This document shows positions 39,237 through 47,557 of a stretch of 64,000 bases of DNA, one piece after another. The stretch's first letter is position 1. The number at the start of each line of letters is the position of its first letter. The translations under genes and the position numbers were made by a program. The notes beneath the pieces were generated by a model. It did no database searches. It was not told the origin of the DNA and saw only the letters and a program-made list of their open reading frames with translations. Source of the DNA: Modestobacter muralis (lineage in GTDB: Bacteria > Actinomycetota > Actinomycetes > Mycobacteriales > Geodermatophilaceae); NCBI RefSeq assembly GCF_010682105.1, contig NZ_JAAGWH010000013.1, forward strand, positions 124,001-188,000. The letters are read 5' to 3'.

Positions 39237-40568
39237 TCATGCCGGCGCCTGCCAGCCGCCGTCGTCGACCCCGCCGGGCACCGGCGCCTCGGAGTCGTAG
39301 GGGGTGCGGGTGAAGACGAAGGTGGCCAGGTCCAGGTGGTCGGGGGCGATCCGCAGGGTCTCCCCGGCGTAGTAGCCGTCCAACCCGACCCAGGTGCCGT
39401 CGGGGCGCGGGGCGAAACGGCTGGCCCGCCCACCGCGGCCGGGCAGCGGCCCGAGGTGCAGCAGCCCGCCGGCCTGGGCGCGCAGCACGTGCGGTGCCGG
39501 ACCCCAGAACCAGACGCCGAGCAGGTCCAGCGGCAGCGGCGGGGCCGACGGCGTCCAGGCCTCCACCACGCGGGGCTCGGCGGCGCGCAGGTCGGCCAGC
39601 AGCCCGGGCACCAGCGGGTCCAGGCCACTGGTGGTGTTGGCCAGCGTGACCGCACCGGCCTGCTCGACCCGGTCCACGAAGACCCCGGCGAGGAACCCCG
39701 GCATCGACCCGCCGTGCCCGACCAGGGTGTGCCCGTCCACGCGGAGCACCTGCAGGCCCAGGCCGTAGGCCGACCAGCCGGGAGCGGAGGGGTCGACGCC
39801 GGCGGGCACCGTCATCTCCTCCAGCGTCGCGGGCGACAGCACGTCCCCGGTGTCGCCGAGCAGGAAGACGCCGAGCCGGGCCAGGTCCGCCAGGGTGGCC
39901 CACAGCTGCCCGGCCGCGGCCATCACCCCGGCGTCGTGCTCGGGCTCGGGCAGCACCACGTCGGCCCACGGGTGCACCGCCGACCCCGTCGCCGCGCGCC
40001 CGCTGGGCCGGGGCGTCGTCCGGGTCATGCCCAGGGGGGTGAGCACCTCGTCCCGGACGACGTCCTCCCACGGGCGCTGCCGGTGCCGGGCGACCAGCTC
40101 ACCGAGGAGGCCGTAGCCGAGGTTGGAGTAGTGGAAGCGGCGGGCCGCCCCGAGGACGACGTCGTCCCCGGTCAGCCGGAGGTCCTCCAGAGTGCCGCCG
40201 GGCACCCGCTCCCACCAGCCGCCGGGGCTCTCGGACCCGGCGCCGGCCAGGTGGGACAGCAGCTGGCCGACGGTGCGGTCGCCGAGCGGGGTGCCGGGGA
40301 CGTGCTGCTCGAACGGGTCGTCGAGCCCGAGCCGGCCCTCGTCGCGCAGCCGCATGACCACCAGCGCGGTGACCGTCTTGCTGATCGAGCCGAGCCGGTA
40401 CTGGACGTCGTCGTGCGGCTCGGCGACCTCACCGCGGCCGGTGGACCAGGCCAGCCCGCCGTCTCGGACGACCCCGGCGAGCAGGCTGGGCGCCCGGCCG
40501 TCGCGCTGCACCCGCGCGGTGCGGGCCAGCAGGGTACGGGCGGTGGACGGGAGCACCGGTTCGGCCAT
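39237..40568 (-). CDS. Serine hydrolase / class C beta-lactamase family protein
   Basis: 443 residues. Penicillin-binding fold with S61-I-S-K64 in RLGSISKTVTAL, the Tyr motif YSN in RRFHYSNLGYGLLGE and the KTG-equivalent LVGHGGSMPG. There is a C-terminal lipocalin-like extension of about 100 residues (LGVWFWGPAPHVLRAQAG onward). No signal peptide, so it is probably a cytosolic esterase or D-aminopeptidase rather than a resistance enzyme. Confidence 0.85.
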   Translation of the reverse strand: MAEPVLPSTARTLLARTARVQRDGRAPSLLAGVVRDGGLAWSTGRGEVAEPHDDVQYRLGSISKTVTALVVMRLRDEGRLGLDDPFEQHVPGTPLGDRTVGQLLSHLAGAGSESPGGWWERVPGGTLEDLRLTGDDVVLGAARRFHYSNLGYGLLGELVARHRQRPWEDVVRDEVLTPLGMTRTTPRPSGRAATGSAVHPWADVVLPEPEHDAGVMAAAGQLWATLADLARLGVFLLGDTGDVLSPATLEEMTVPAGVDPSAPGWSAYGLGLQVLRVDGHTLVGHGGSMPGFLAGVFVDRVEQAGAVTLANTTSGLDPLVPGLLADLRAAEPRVVEAWTPSAPPLPLDLLGVWFWGPAPHVLRAQAGGLLHLGPLPGRGGRASRFAPRPDGTWVGLDGYYAGETLRIAPDHLDLATFVFTRTPYDSEAPVPGGVDDGGWQAPA

Positions 40569-40577
40569 GTGCGGAGG

Positions 40578-40925
40578 CTAGCCAGCCGAGGCGGCCCTGG
40601 TCTCCCCCACGGGCAGCCGGCCGGTGCGCTGCGCCCAGCGCTCGAACCAGACGGTGCACAGCGGCGGCACCGAGGCCACCAGGGCCAGGAGTGCCGTCTG
40701 CGGCGTCCAGCGGAGCACCCGCCAGGCCAGCAGGGCGACCCCGACGTAGACCACGAAGACGGCGCCGTGCACCGGGCCGGCCAGCTGGACACCCACCTCG
40801 GACGTCTTGAGCACCCACTTGACGAACATCCCGGCCAGCAGGAGCACCCAGGTCACCGCCTCGGCGACGGCGACGACGCGGAAGGTGCGGGCGACGGTGC
40901 GCGGGTCGGTCAGTGCGGCGGGCAC
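40578..40925 (-). CDS. DUF3817 membrane protein
   Basis: 115 residues with three membrane helices. FRVVAVAEAVTWVLLLAGMFVKWVLKTSEVGVQLAGPVHGAVFVVYVGVALL matches DUF3817, small integral membrane proteins of unknown function often near transporters. The GTG at 40925 follows AGGAG with four bases between. It stops nine bases before the serine hydrolase start, so both are probably one transcript. Confidence 0.8.
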   Translation of the reverse strand: MPAALTDPRTVARTFRVVAVAEAVTWVLLLAGMFVKWVLKTSEVGVQLAGPVHGAVFVVYVGVALLAWRVLRWTPQTALLALVASVPPLCTVWFERWAQRTGRLPVGETRAASAG

Positions 40926-41003
40926 GGGGCTCCTCGGGTGGTCCGGTCGGTGGCCCCCATCCTGCCCGCGGACCCTGTGCGTCTCGGCGGGCACACCCCG
41001 CAC

Positions 41004-41047
41004 GCACGAGTGCCCCGGGCGCCGGCTGGCGACCGGGGCACTCGTGC
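41004..41047 (-). terminator. Second hairpin downstream of the NlpC/P60 gene
   Basis: Perfect 15-bp stem: GCACGAGTGCCCCGG (41004-41018) against 41033-41047, 14-nt loop. It lies directly next to another hairpin, giving a tandem terminator. Confidence 0.6.
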
Positions 41048-41048
41048 C

Positions 41049-41098
41049 GGCCTCGTCCAGGGGCTCGCCCGAGCTCGCGGGGCGAGGAGGACGAGGCC
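41049..41098 (-). terminator. Compound hairpin directly after the NlpC/P60 gene
   Basis: GGCCTCGTCC (41049-41058) pairs with GGACGAGGCC (41089-41098), and CTCGCCC with GGGCGAG inside. It begins six bases after the stop. Confidence 0.65.
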
Positions 41099-41103
41099 CT
41101 CGG

Positions 41104-42282
41104 TCAGCCGAGGCGGCGCATGGCGGTGATGGCACCGACCGCGTCGATGCTGGAGACCTTGACCACGTCACCGGACGTCGGCGCGTGCACCATCTGCCCG
41201 TCCCCGATGTAGATGCCGATGTGGTAGACGGGACTGCCGTAGGCCACGAGGTCACCCGGCTGCAGATCGCCGCGAGAGACGGCCCGCCCCGAGGCGGCCT
41301 GCAGCCGGCTGGAGTGCGGCAGCGAGACGCCGGCGGCGGCGTAGGCGTAGGCGACCAGACCTGAGCAGTCGAACGAGTCCGGACCAGCGGCAGCCCACAC
41401 GTAGGGGTCACCACGCTGGGCCATCGCCGCATCGACAGCGGCCTGGACGGCGTTGCCGCCGACGGCAACGGGTGCCGGAGCAGCAGCCGCGACTGGGGCC
41501 GCAGGCGGAGCAGCGGACCGGGTCGCCCGGGAAGCCGCCGGGGCAGGCCGCTCGACGGTCGCACTGGACGAGGCAGCACTGGACGCGCTGGGCTCGGCTC
41601 GGGTTGCCGCCTCCTCGCGGGCTGCGGCTGCGGCTGCGCCGGCTGCGTGCTGCTCAGCGAGCTGGCGGGCCCGCTCGCGCTCCTCGGCGCTCAGCCGCTC
41701 GAGGTCGGCCTTGTACCGGTCGATCTCGGACTGCAGCTCCGCCTGCTGACGGGCCACCTCCTCGACCTGCGCCTGCGCGGTGGCGGCGGCGGCGTCGGCG
41801 GCGGCCTTGGCCTGCGCGGCTGTCTGGGTGGCCTGCTCGGCCGCCCCGAGGACCTCGTTGTTGTGGTCGGCGATGGTGTCCAGCGTGCCGACGCGGTCGA
41901 TCATCTCCTCGGCGGAGGTGCTGGTCAGCATGGCCTGGAGGGTGTCCAGCCGGTCGCCGGTGTAGGCGCTGCGCGCCACCTCGGTGACCTTCTCGCGGGC
42001 GGTGCCCACCGCGGCGTCGGCGGCGCCGACCGCGGCAGCGGCCTGGGCGGCGGCGGCCTGCTGGTCGGACAGCTGCACACGGGCGTCGTTGAAGTGCTCG
42101 GTGACGACCTCGAGGTCGTGACCACGGGCGGCGACCAGGGCCGCGGCCTCCTCCGAGCTGGCCGGCGTTTCAGGCGCGGCCCACGCGGGAAGAGAGGTGA
42201 GGGAGACGACACCGGCGGCGGCCAGCGCGATCAGGACGGCCGCCGTGGAACGGCGGCGGGCAGAGCTGAGCGAACTCGCCAT
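41104..42282 (-). CDS. RipA-like peptidoglycan hydrolase, NlpC/P60 family, controlled by a c-di-AMP riboswitch
   Basis: 392 residues. Signal peptide (RRRSTAAVLIALAAAGVVSLTSLPAWA), a long Ala-rich coiled coil (about 40-215: VSDQ-type heptads, EVARQQAELQSEIDRYKADLERLSAEERERARQ), a low-complexity Ala/Pro linker and a C-terminal NlpC/P60 domain with catalytic Cys in DSFDCSGLVAYAYA and His in PVYHIGIYIGDGQMVHAP. It cuts the D-Glu to diaminopimelate bond in wall peptides during septation or growth; the coiled coil may autoinhibit. The ATG at 42282 is preferred; a GTG at 42309 would sit in the riboswitch stem. Confidence 0.92.
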   Translation of the reverse strand: MASSLSSARRRSTAAVLIALAAAGVVSLTSLPAWAAPETPASSEEAAALVAARGHDLEVVTEHFNDARVQLSDQQAAAAQAAAAVGAADAAVGTAREKVTEVARSAYTGDRLDTLQAMLTSTSAEEMIDRVGTLDTIADHNNEVLGAAEQATQTAAQAKAAADAAAATAQAQVEEVARQQAELQSEIDRYKADLERLSAEERERARQLAEQHAAGAAAAAAREEAATRAEPSASSAASSSATVERPAPAASRATRSAAPPAAPVAAAAPAPVAVGGNAVQAAVDAAMAQRGDPYVWAAAGPDSFDCSGLVAYAYAAAGVSLPHSSRLQAASGRAVSRGDLQPGDLVAYGSPVYHIGIYIGDGQMVHAPTSGDVVKVSSIDAVGAITAMRRLG

Positions 42283-42310
42283 GTGAGGCGGGTGTTTCCC
42301 TTCTTCCACT

Positions 42311-42465
42311 CGCCGCCTACCGAGTTAGCTGACGGGTTCGGGCGGGAAGACGCCCGGCACCACACGGCCCGTACGGGTCGCGCGGAGCTTCACCCCAGTG
42401 CTGCGGTGGGTCCCCGGTCCACTGGCCCGCAGTGCTGCACGGGCCGCTGTGGTTCGGCGGCGGTC
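42311..42465 (-). promoter_or_regulatory. c-di-AMP riboswitch (ydaO/yuaA class)
   Basis: The leader of the NlpC/P60 gene has the highly conserved actinobacterial ydaO core: CACTGGGGTGAA, then GGGCGTCTTCCCGCCCGAA, CCCGTCAGCTAACTCGG and TAGGCGG at the 3' end, which pairs with CCGCC near the 5' end (closing stem). In actinobacteria this RNA class precedes rpf/ripA-type wall hydrolase genes and shuts them off when c-di-AMP is high. Exact ends are estimated from the closing stem. Confidence 0.88.
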
Positions 42466-42517
42466 CAGGCGGTCGCTCCCCGGGAGGGGGCTGAGGTGCC
42501 CGTCCGGACCGCCGCCC

Positions 42518-42546
42518 ACCGTAAGCGTGTGATCGGGAGATGACAA
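42518..42546 (-). promoter_or_regulatory. Promoter of the riboswitch-NlpC/P60 transcript
   Basis: On the minus strand TTGTCA (42541-42546) and TACGGT (42518-42523) are 17 bp apart. The predicted start, near 42511, is about 45 nt before the aptamer. Confidence 0.6.
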
Positions 42547-42621
42547 ACGGTCGGGCGCAATTTGTGCAGAAACTCCTGGCGTGTGCCAGGACACGCTCAC
42601 CGAGCGTGACAGGCTCGCCGG

Positions 42622-43161
42622 ATGTGGGGCCTGGGACGGCGCGAGTTCAGCCTCGTGCTGCTGCGCCGGATGGCCGATCTGCGGCCTGACCTGGTCACCG
42701 ACGCCCTGCCCCGGCTGTCCGCCGACCGCGCGGAGGCCCGCGCGGCGCACCGCCGTTGGCAGGCGCTGCAGCACTCGGCGACGGGCCCGCACGGCGTGTC
42801 GCGGTACGCCACCGTCCTCGGTCCGGCCGACGAGTGTGAGGAGCGCCGCTGGGGTGAGGTGTCCCTCACCGTCCGGCGGTGGCCGCTGCCGCTGTGGCCG
42901 CACCTGCGCTGGGAGGTGGTCTCCGTGCCCGGCGGACCGCTGCTGACCGAGCAGCTCGTGCGGGCGGCGGGCTCGCCGGTGCCCGCGGCCGCCCCGGACG
43001 ACCTGCGGGTGTGGGAGCACGTGGTGGGCGACGTCGCCGTGCTGCCCGGCGCCCGGGAGGTCGACCCCGGCGTCACCAGCCGCTGGGAGGTCACCGTCGG
43101 CCCGGTGCGGGCGCAGTTCGTCTGGGGGCTGTTGCAGGAGGTCCACCCCGGCCCGCCATGA
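42622..43161 (+). CDS. Conserved actinobacterial hypothetical protein
   Basis: 179 residues starting WGLGRREFSLVLLRRMADL. The middle has LTVRRWPLPLWPHLRWEVVSVPGGPLL and ends VGPVRAQFVWGLLQEV. It lacks recognisable motifs and signals; probably cytosolic. Its stop overlaps the start of the acetyltransferase gene (ATGA), so the two are co-expressed. Function unknown. Confidence 0.6.
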   Translation: MWGLGRREFSLVLLRRMADLRPDLVTDALPRLSADRAEARAAHRRWQALQHSATGPHGVSRYATVLGPADECEERRWGEVSLTVRRWPLPLWPHLRWEVVSVPGGPLLTEQLVRAAGSPVPAAAPDDLRVWEHVVGDVAVLPGAREVDPGVTSRWEVTVGPVRAQFVWGLLQEVHPGPP

Positions 43162-43631
43162 TCGGTGTCGTGCCGAGCCTCTCCCCCGCTGCCTGGGACG
43201 ACCCGGTCGTGCAGCAGCTCACCACCGCCCAGCAGGACGAGCTGCGGACCCGCTACGAGGGCAAGGGCGAGCCCGGCGTCCACCCGTCGGCCGACGACGT
43301 CGCCGTCGTCCTGGTCGCCCGGGACGACGACGGGTCGCCGGTGGGCTGCGGCGCGCTGCGGGCGCTGGAGCCGGGCGCGGCCGAGGTCAAGCGGATGTAC
43401 GTCGTCCCCGCCGCCCGGGGCCGCGGGGTGTCCCGGCTGGTGCTGGCCGGGCTGGAGGCCGAGGCGCTCGCCCGCGGCTGGACCACGCTGCGGCTGGAGA
43501 CCGGCCCCCGCCAGCCGGAGGCGATCGGGCTGTACACGGCGGCCGGCTACGTGCCGGTCGGCGCCTTCGGCCACTACGTCGGCGACCAGGACGCCACGCA
43601 CTCCCTCTTCTTCGCCCGCGACCTGACCTGA
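43158..43631 (+). CDS. GNAT-family N-acetyltransferase
   Basis: 157 residues. The acetyl-CoA-binding pattern is clear: VGCGALRALEPGAAEVKRMYVVPAARGRGVSRLVLAGLEAEALARGW, followed by LRLETGPRQPEAIGLYTAAGYVPVGAFGHY. Substrate unknown. The start overlaps the preceding stop by four bases. Confidence 0.87.
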   Translation: MIGVVPSLSPAAWDDPVVQQLTTAQQDELRTRYEGKGEPGVHPSADDVAVVLVARDDDGSPVGCGALRALEPGAAEVKRMYVVPAARGRGVSRLVLAGLEAEALARGWTTLRLETGPRQPEAIGLYTAAGYVPVGAFGHYVGDQDATHSLFFARDLT

Positions 43632-43690
43632 GCGCGGACTCACAGCCGCCTTGGCGGGCGGTACCGGCCCGCACCTGGTCACATGGTCGC

Positions 43691-44527
43691 GTGCAGGTGG
43701 CGAGAGAGGCGCGCGGCCTGCTGGCGACGATGCGGGAGCGGCTGCGCGGCCGGGACACCGCGTTGATCGCCGCCGGGCTGACCTTCTACGCCGGCATCGC
43801 CGTCGTCCCGGCGCTCGTGCTCTCGCTGGGCCTGACCAGCTGGGTCGCCGGCACCGACCAGGTGCGCACCCTCACCGGTGAGCTGGCGTCGGTGCTGCCG
43901 GCCGAGCTGGGCGCCCCCGCCGCGGTCGCCCGGCTCGCCGAGGCCGGCACCGGGCTGAGCGTCCTCGGCGCGGTGCTCACGCTGCTGCCCATCTCCCTCT
44001 ACGGCGAGGGGGTGCGCCGGGCGCTGCTGCGCTTCAGCCCCGCGCACGACCGGTTCACCGCCTGGCGCGGCCGGCTGGCGTCGCTGCCGCTGCTGGTGCT
44101 GGCGCCGCTGCTCCTCTACCCGCTGCTCCTGGTCGGGCGGCTGCTGGCCCGGCTCTCCGAGACCCCCGGGTTCGGTGCGACCCTCGGCGGCTTCTCGGCC
44201 GGCTACTACTCGGTGCTGTTCGCCCTGACCCTGCCGCTGGTGTGGGTGTTCCGGGTGGTCGCGGCCGGGCGGCTGCGCTGGCGGGCGGTCCTGGTCGGCG
44301 CGCTGTTCACGGCCGGCTCGCTGTCGGGGTTCCTGCAGGGCTTCGTGCTCTTCCTGGCCCTTCCGCTGGACCTCGGCGCCCCCTTCGGCGGGCTGACCGT
44401 CGTCGGCGGGGTGGTCGCCGTCGGCTTCTGGCTGTTCATGCTGCAGTTCGTGCTCATCGCCGGGTGGCTGTTCACCGAGGCGATCGACGAACGGCTGCGC
44501 CGGGGAGCGCCCGCGCTCAGTCGCTGA
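43691..44527 (+). CDS. YihY/BrkB-family inner membrane protein
   Basis: 278 residues with about six membrane helices. Family pattern: RDTALIAAGLTFYAGIAVVPALVLSLGL near the front and FGGLTVVGGVVAVGFWLFMLQFVLIAGWLFTEAIDERL at the end. Once taken for RNase BN, now regarded as transporters or wall-associated proteins of unclear role. The 3' end overlaps the convergent PPK2 gene by 11 bases. Confidence 0.87.
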   Translation: MQVAREARGLLATMRERLRGRDTALIAAGLTFYAGIAVVPALVLSLGLTSWVAGTDQVRTLTGELASVLPAELGAPAAVARLAEAGTGLSVLGAVLTLLPISLYGEGVRRALLRFSPAHDRFTAWRGRLASLPLLVLAPLLLYPLLLVGRLLARLSETPGFGATLGGFSAGYYSVLFALTLPLVWVFRVVAAGRLRWRAVLVGALFTAGSLSGFLQGFVLFLALPLDLGAPFGGLTVVGGVVAVGFWLFMLQFVLIAGWLFTEAIDERLRRGAPALSR

Positions 44528-45371
44528 GCGGGTGCTCCTCGATCAGCCGGTCGCGCTGCTCGGCCACGTCGTAGGAGGGCTCGGGCAGCCGCGGGTCCAG
44601 GTCGGTGAGGGTCTCCAGCAGCAGCCGGCCCACCGCCCAGTTGCGGTACCACTTGCGGTCGGCCGGGACGACGTACCAGGGCGCGGCGTCGGTGCTGGTG
44701 CGCTCCAGGACCGTCTCGTACGCGCGCTGGTAGTCCGGCCACAGGGCGCGGTCGTCGAGGTCGGACGGGTCGAACTTCCAGCGCTTGGCGGAGTCGTCGA
44801 GCCGGGCGAGCAGGCGCTGCTTCTGCTCCCACGGGGAGATGTGCAGCAGCACCTTGACCAGGGTCACGCCGTCGTCGACGAGGTGCTGCTCGAACCGCAC
44901 GATCTCGCGGTACCGCCGCTCGACCACCGGCGGCGGGGCCAGCTGCCGCACCCGGCCGGCCAGCACGTCCTCGTAGTGCGAGCGGTCGAACACGCCCAGC
45001 ATCCCGGGCCAGGGGACGGCGCGCCGCACCCGCCAGAGGAACCCGTGGCGCAGCTCCTCCGGCGTCGGCCGGCCGAAGCCGGTGACCGCGACGCCCTGCG
45101 GCTGGACCGCGCCCACGACGTGCCGGACGACGCCGCCCTTGCCGCTGGTGTCCATGCCCTGCAGCACGAGCAGCACCCGCCGCCGTCCGCCGGTGACGCC
45201 CTCGGCGTAGAGCCGCTCCTGCAGCTCTGCCAGCCGGCGTCCCTCGGCGACGGCCACCTCCCGGGTGTGCTCCTTCTCCCCCGGCACCAGCGGGGTCGAC
45301 CGCGGGTCGATCTCGCGCAGCCGGACGGGGGCCGCAGGAGCACGCAGCGTCTCGCGCAGGGAGGGGGCCAT
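44517..45371 (-). CDS. PPK2-family polyphosphate:nucleotide phosphotransferase
   Basis: 284 residues. Single PPK2 domain: Walker A LQGMDTSGKGGVVRHVV, lid region FGRPTPEELRHGFLWRVRRAVPWPGMLGVFDRSHYEDVLAGRV, then LLHISPWEQKQRLLARLDDSAKRWKF and WYVVPADRKWYRNWAV. These enzymes move phosphate from polyphosphate to AMP or ADP. The gene converges on yihY with overlapping ends. Confidence 0.92.
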   Translation of the reverse strand: MAPSLRETLRAPAAPVRLREIDPRSTPLVPGEKEHTREVAVAEGRRLAELQERLYAEGVTGGRRRVLLVLQGMDTSGKGGVVRHVVGAVQPQGVAVTGFGRPTPEELRHGFLWRVRRAVPWPGMLGVFDRSHYEDVLAGRVRQLAPPPVVERRYREIVRFEQHLVDDGVTLVKVLLHISPWEQKQRLLARLDDSAKRWKFDPSDLDDRALWPDYQRAYETVLERTSTDAAPWYVVPADRKWYRNWAVGRLLLETLTDLDPRLPEPSYDVAEQRDRLIEEHPLSD

Positions 45372-45398
45372 CCCCTGAGCCTAGGGACGCCGGGCTGC

Positions 45399-47465
45399 TC
45401 AGCCGGCGAGCTGGTCGGGCAGCGGCTCGCGGTGCAGGACGACGAGGCTGCTCACCGCCCGGGTGAGGACGACGTAGAGCCGGTGCAGCCCGCGCGGCTC
45501 GGCGGCCACGATCGCGGCGGGCTCGACCACCACCACGTGGTCGAACTCCAGGCCCTTGACCAGCGTCGCCGGCACCACCGCGACCCGGGCGGGCTCCGAG
45601 CCGTCGTCGGAGAGCGCGGCGACGTCCAGCCCGGCGGCGGTCAGCAGCGCGACGACGTGCGGCACCGCGGCGTCGGCGCAGACCACGCCGGTCGAGCCCT
45701 CCGTCGTCGCCAGCTCGGACACCACGGACGCCAGCGGTCCGGCGAGGGTGGTGACCGGCCGCAGCCGCAGGGCGCCGGGGTCCCGGCGGACGGCGGTCGC
45801 CGCGCCCAGCCCCGGCGCGATCGTCGGCAGCAGCCGGTTGGCGAGGTCCAGCACCTCCCCGGGCACCCGGTAGCCCCGGGTCAGCGGGCGCACCGTGGTC
45901 TCCGGGCGGCCCAGGGTGGCCAGCGTCTGCGCCCAGTCCTGCGCCGCCCACGGGCTGGTGGCCTGGGCCAGGTCACCGAGCACGGTCAGCGACCCGGCAC
46001 CCAGCCGGCGGGCGACCGCGCGGCACTCCATCGGGGAGAGGTCCTGGGCCTCGTCGACCATCACGTGCCCGTAGCCGGGGGTCCGCTCGAGCATCCCGGC
46101 GACCTCGTCGACCAGGACGGCGTCGGCCGGCGTCCACCGGGCGCTCTTCACCGACCGGGGCAGCACGGGCCAGTGCAGCAGCGCCTGCTCCTCCTCGGTG
46201 AGCACGCCGCGCGCGGCCCGGGCCAGCACCTCGGGGTCGGAGAACAGCGAGGCGACCAGCCCTGCGGCGTCCACGGCCGGCCAGACGGCGTCGCAGAAGG
46301 CGCGCACCTCGGCGCTCCGGGCGCACCGGCGGGTCTCGGCGTCGGTGGGGCTGCCGCCGCCGGCCTCCTTGAGCCGGCGCGCGTACTCGGCCAGCGACAT
46401 CGCCAGCCGCTCCCGGCCGGCGGCGTAGTGCACCAGCTGGGCGGCGTCGACCCCGCTGGTGCCGGCCCGGCGCAGGTCGTCGACGAACCGCTTGAGCCGC
46501 TCCTCACCGATCCGGTACTTCTTCCCGGAGAGGCTGACCTGCACCGAGTCCACCGGCTTGCGGATCCCGCTCCACAGCGCCCGGCGCAGCACCTCGGCCA
46601 TCCGCGGGTCGCCCTTGAGGACGGCGACGTCCGGGGCGTCCTGCGTGCGGACGGTCACCCGGGCGGTCAGGTCGGCGACGGTGGCCTGGTCGACCTCGAC
46701 CTCCCCGAGCGCGGGGAGCACCTGCTCGATGTAGCGCAGGAACGCCTTGTTCGGACCGACGACGAGCACGCCGGTGCGGGCCAGCTGGTCGCCGTGCGTG
46801 TAGAGCAGGTAGGCGGCCCGGTGCAGGCCGACGGCGGTCTTGCCCGTGCCGGGCGCGCCCTGGACGCAGATCGACTCGGTCAGCGGCGCCCGGACGATGT
46901 CGTCCTGGTCGGGCTGGATGGTGGCGACGATGTCGCGCATCGGGCCGCTGCGCGGGCGCTCGATCTCCGCCCGCAGCAGCTCACCGGCACCGCCGTCGTC
47001 CTCGCCCTCGGCCAGCCGCTCGTCCTCGTAGCTGGTGAGCTCGCCGGCGGCGAAGCCGAACCGGCGACGGCGGGCCACGCCCTGGGGGTCGGCGGCGCTG
47101 GCCTGGTAGAACGGCCGGCTCATCGGCGCCCGCCAGTCGATGACCACGGGGTCGCCGGCGTCGTCGCGGACGTGCCGCCGGCCGATGTGGAAGGTCTCCG
47201 GCGCCCCGTCCGGCCCGGCCTCGGCGGTGCCGTCGGTGCGGCCGAAGAACACCGGCACACCCGGGTCGGCGGCCAGGGAGAGCAGCCGCTGGGCGCGGGC
47301 GGCGCCGAGGCGCTCGGAGGCCCAGGCGTCGACGCCGGCGTCGGTCACCGACACCGCCGCGGTGCGCATCCGGCCGAGGCAGACGGCCGCGCGGGCGAGG
47401 TGTGCGCGCTCGGCGGCGAGGACGGGATCGGGGGCGGTGGTCTCGGGTGCGGCGGAGGGAGACAC
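45399..47465 (-). CDS. HelD-like superfamily 1 helicase (RNA polymerase recycling factor type)
   Basis: 688 residues. N-terminal coiled-coil region, then a split helicase core: Walker A VQGAPGTGKTAVGLHRAAYLLY, VVGPNKAFLRYIEQVLPALGE, Walker B MVDEAQDLSP, LTRGYRVPGEVLDLAN and the C-terminal LVKGLEFDHVVVVEPAAI with LYVVLTRAVSSLVVLH. The order matches HelD, which binds RNA polymerase and releases stalled complexes. The GTG at 47465 is taken from homologue length; it has no Shine-Dalgarno and may be leaderless. Confidence 0.87.
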   Translation of the reverse strand: MSPSAAPETTAPDPVLAAERAHLARAAVCLGRMRTAAVSVTDAGVDAWASERLGAARAQRLLSLAADPGVPVFFGRTDGTAEAGPDGAPETFHIGRRHVRDDAGDPVVIDWRAPMSRPFYQASAADPQGVARRRRFGFAAGELTSYEDERLAEGEDDGGAGELLRAEIERPRSGPMRDIVATIQPDQDDIVRAPLTESICVQGAPGTGKTAVGLHRAAYLLYTHGDQLARTGVLVVGPNKAFLRYIEQVLPALGEVEVDQATVADLTARVTVRTQDAPDVAVLKGDPRMAEVLRRALWSGIRKPVDSVQVSLSGKKYRIGEERLKRFVDDLRRAGTSGVDAAQLVHYAAGRERLAMSLAEYARRLKEAGGGSPTDAETRRCARSAEVRAFCDAVWPAVDAAGLVASLFSDPEVLARAARGVLTEEEQALLHWPVLPRSVKSARWTPADAVLVDEVAGMLERTPGYGHVMVDEAQDLSPMECRAVARRLGAGSLTVLGDLAQATSPWAAQDWAQTLATLGRPETTVRPLTRGYRVPGEVLDLANRLLPTIAPGLGAATAVRRDPGALRLRPVTTLAGPLASVVSELATTEGSTGVVCADAAVPHVVALLTAAGLDVAALSDDGSEPARVAVVPATLVKGLEFDHVVVVEPAAIVAAEPRGLHRLYVVLTRAVSSLVVLHREPLPDQLAG

Positions 47466-47557
47466 GGTCGCAGGACGGTACGCCGCGAGGCGGTGACGAT
47501 CCGCCGCCGACGCGCCCGGGGATGTGTAGACGGGGTGTTTCCGGATCAATCACAGGC

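Noticed and set aside
38685-41129. Plus-strand frame of about 800 codons
   Set aside because: Antisense to the racemase remnant, serine hydrolase and DUF3817 genes; no domain pattern.
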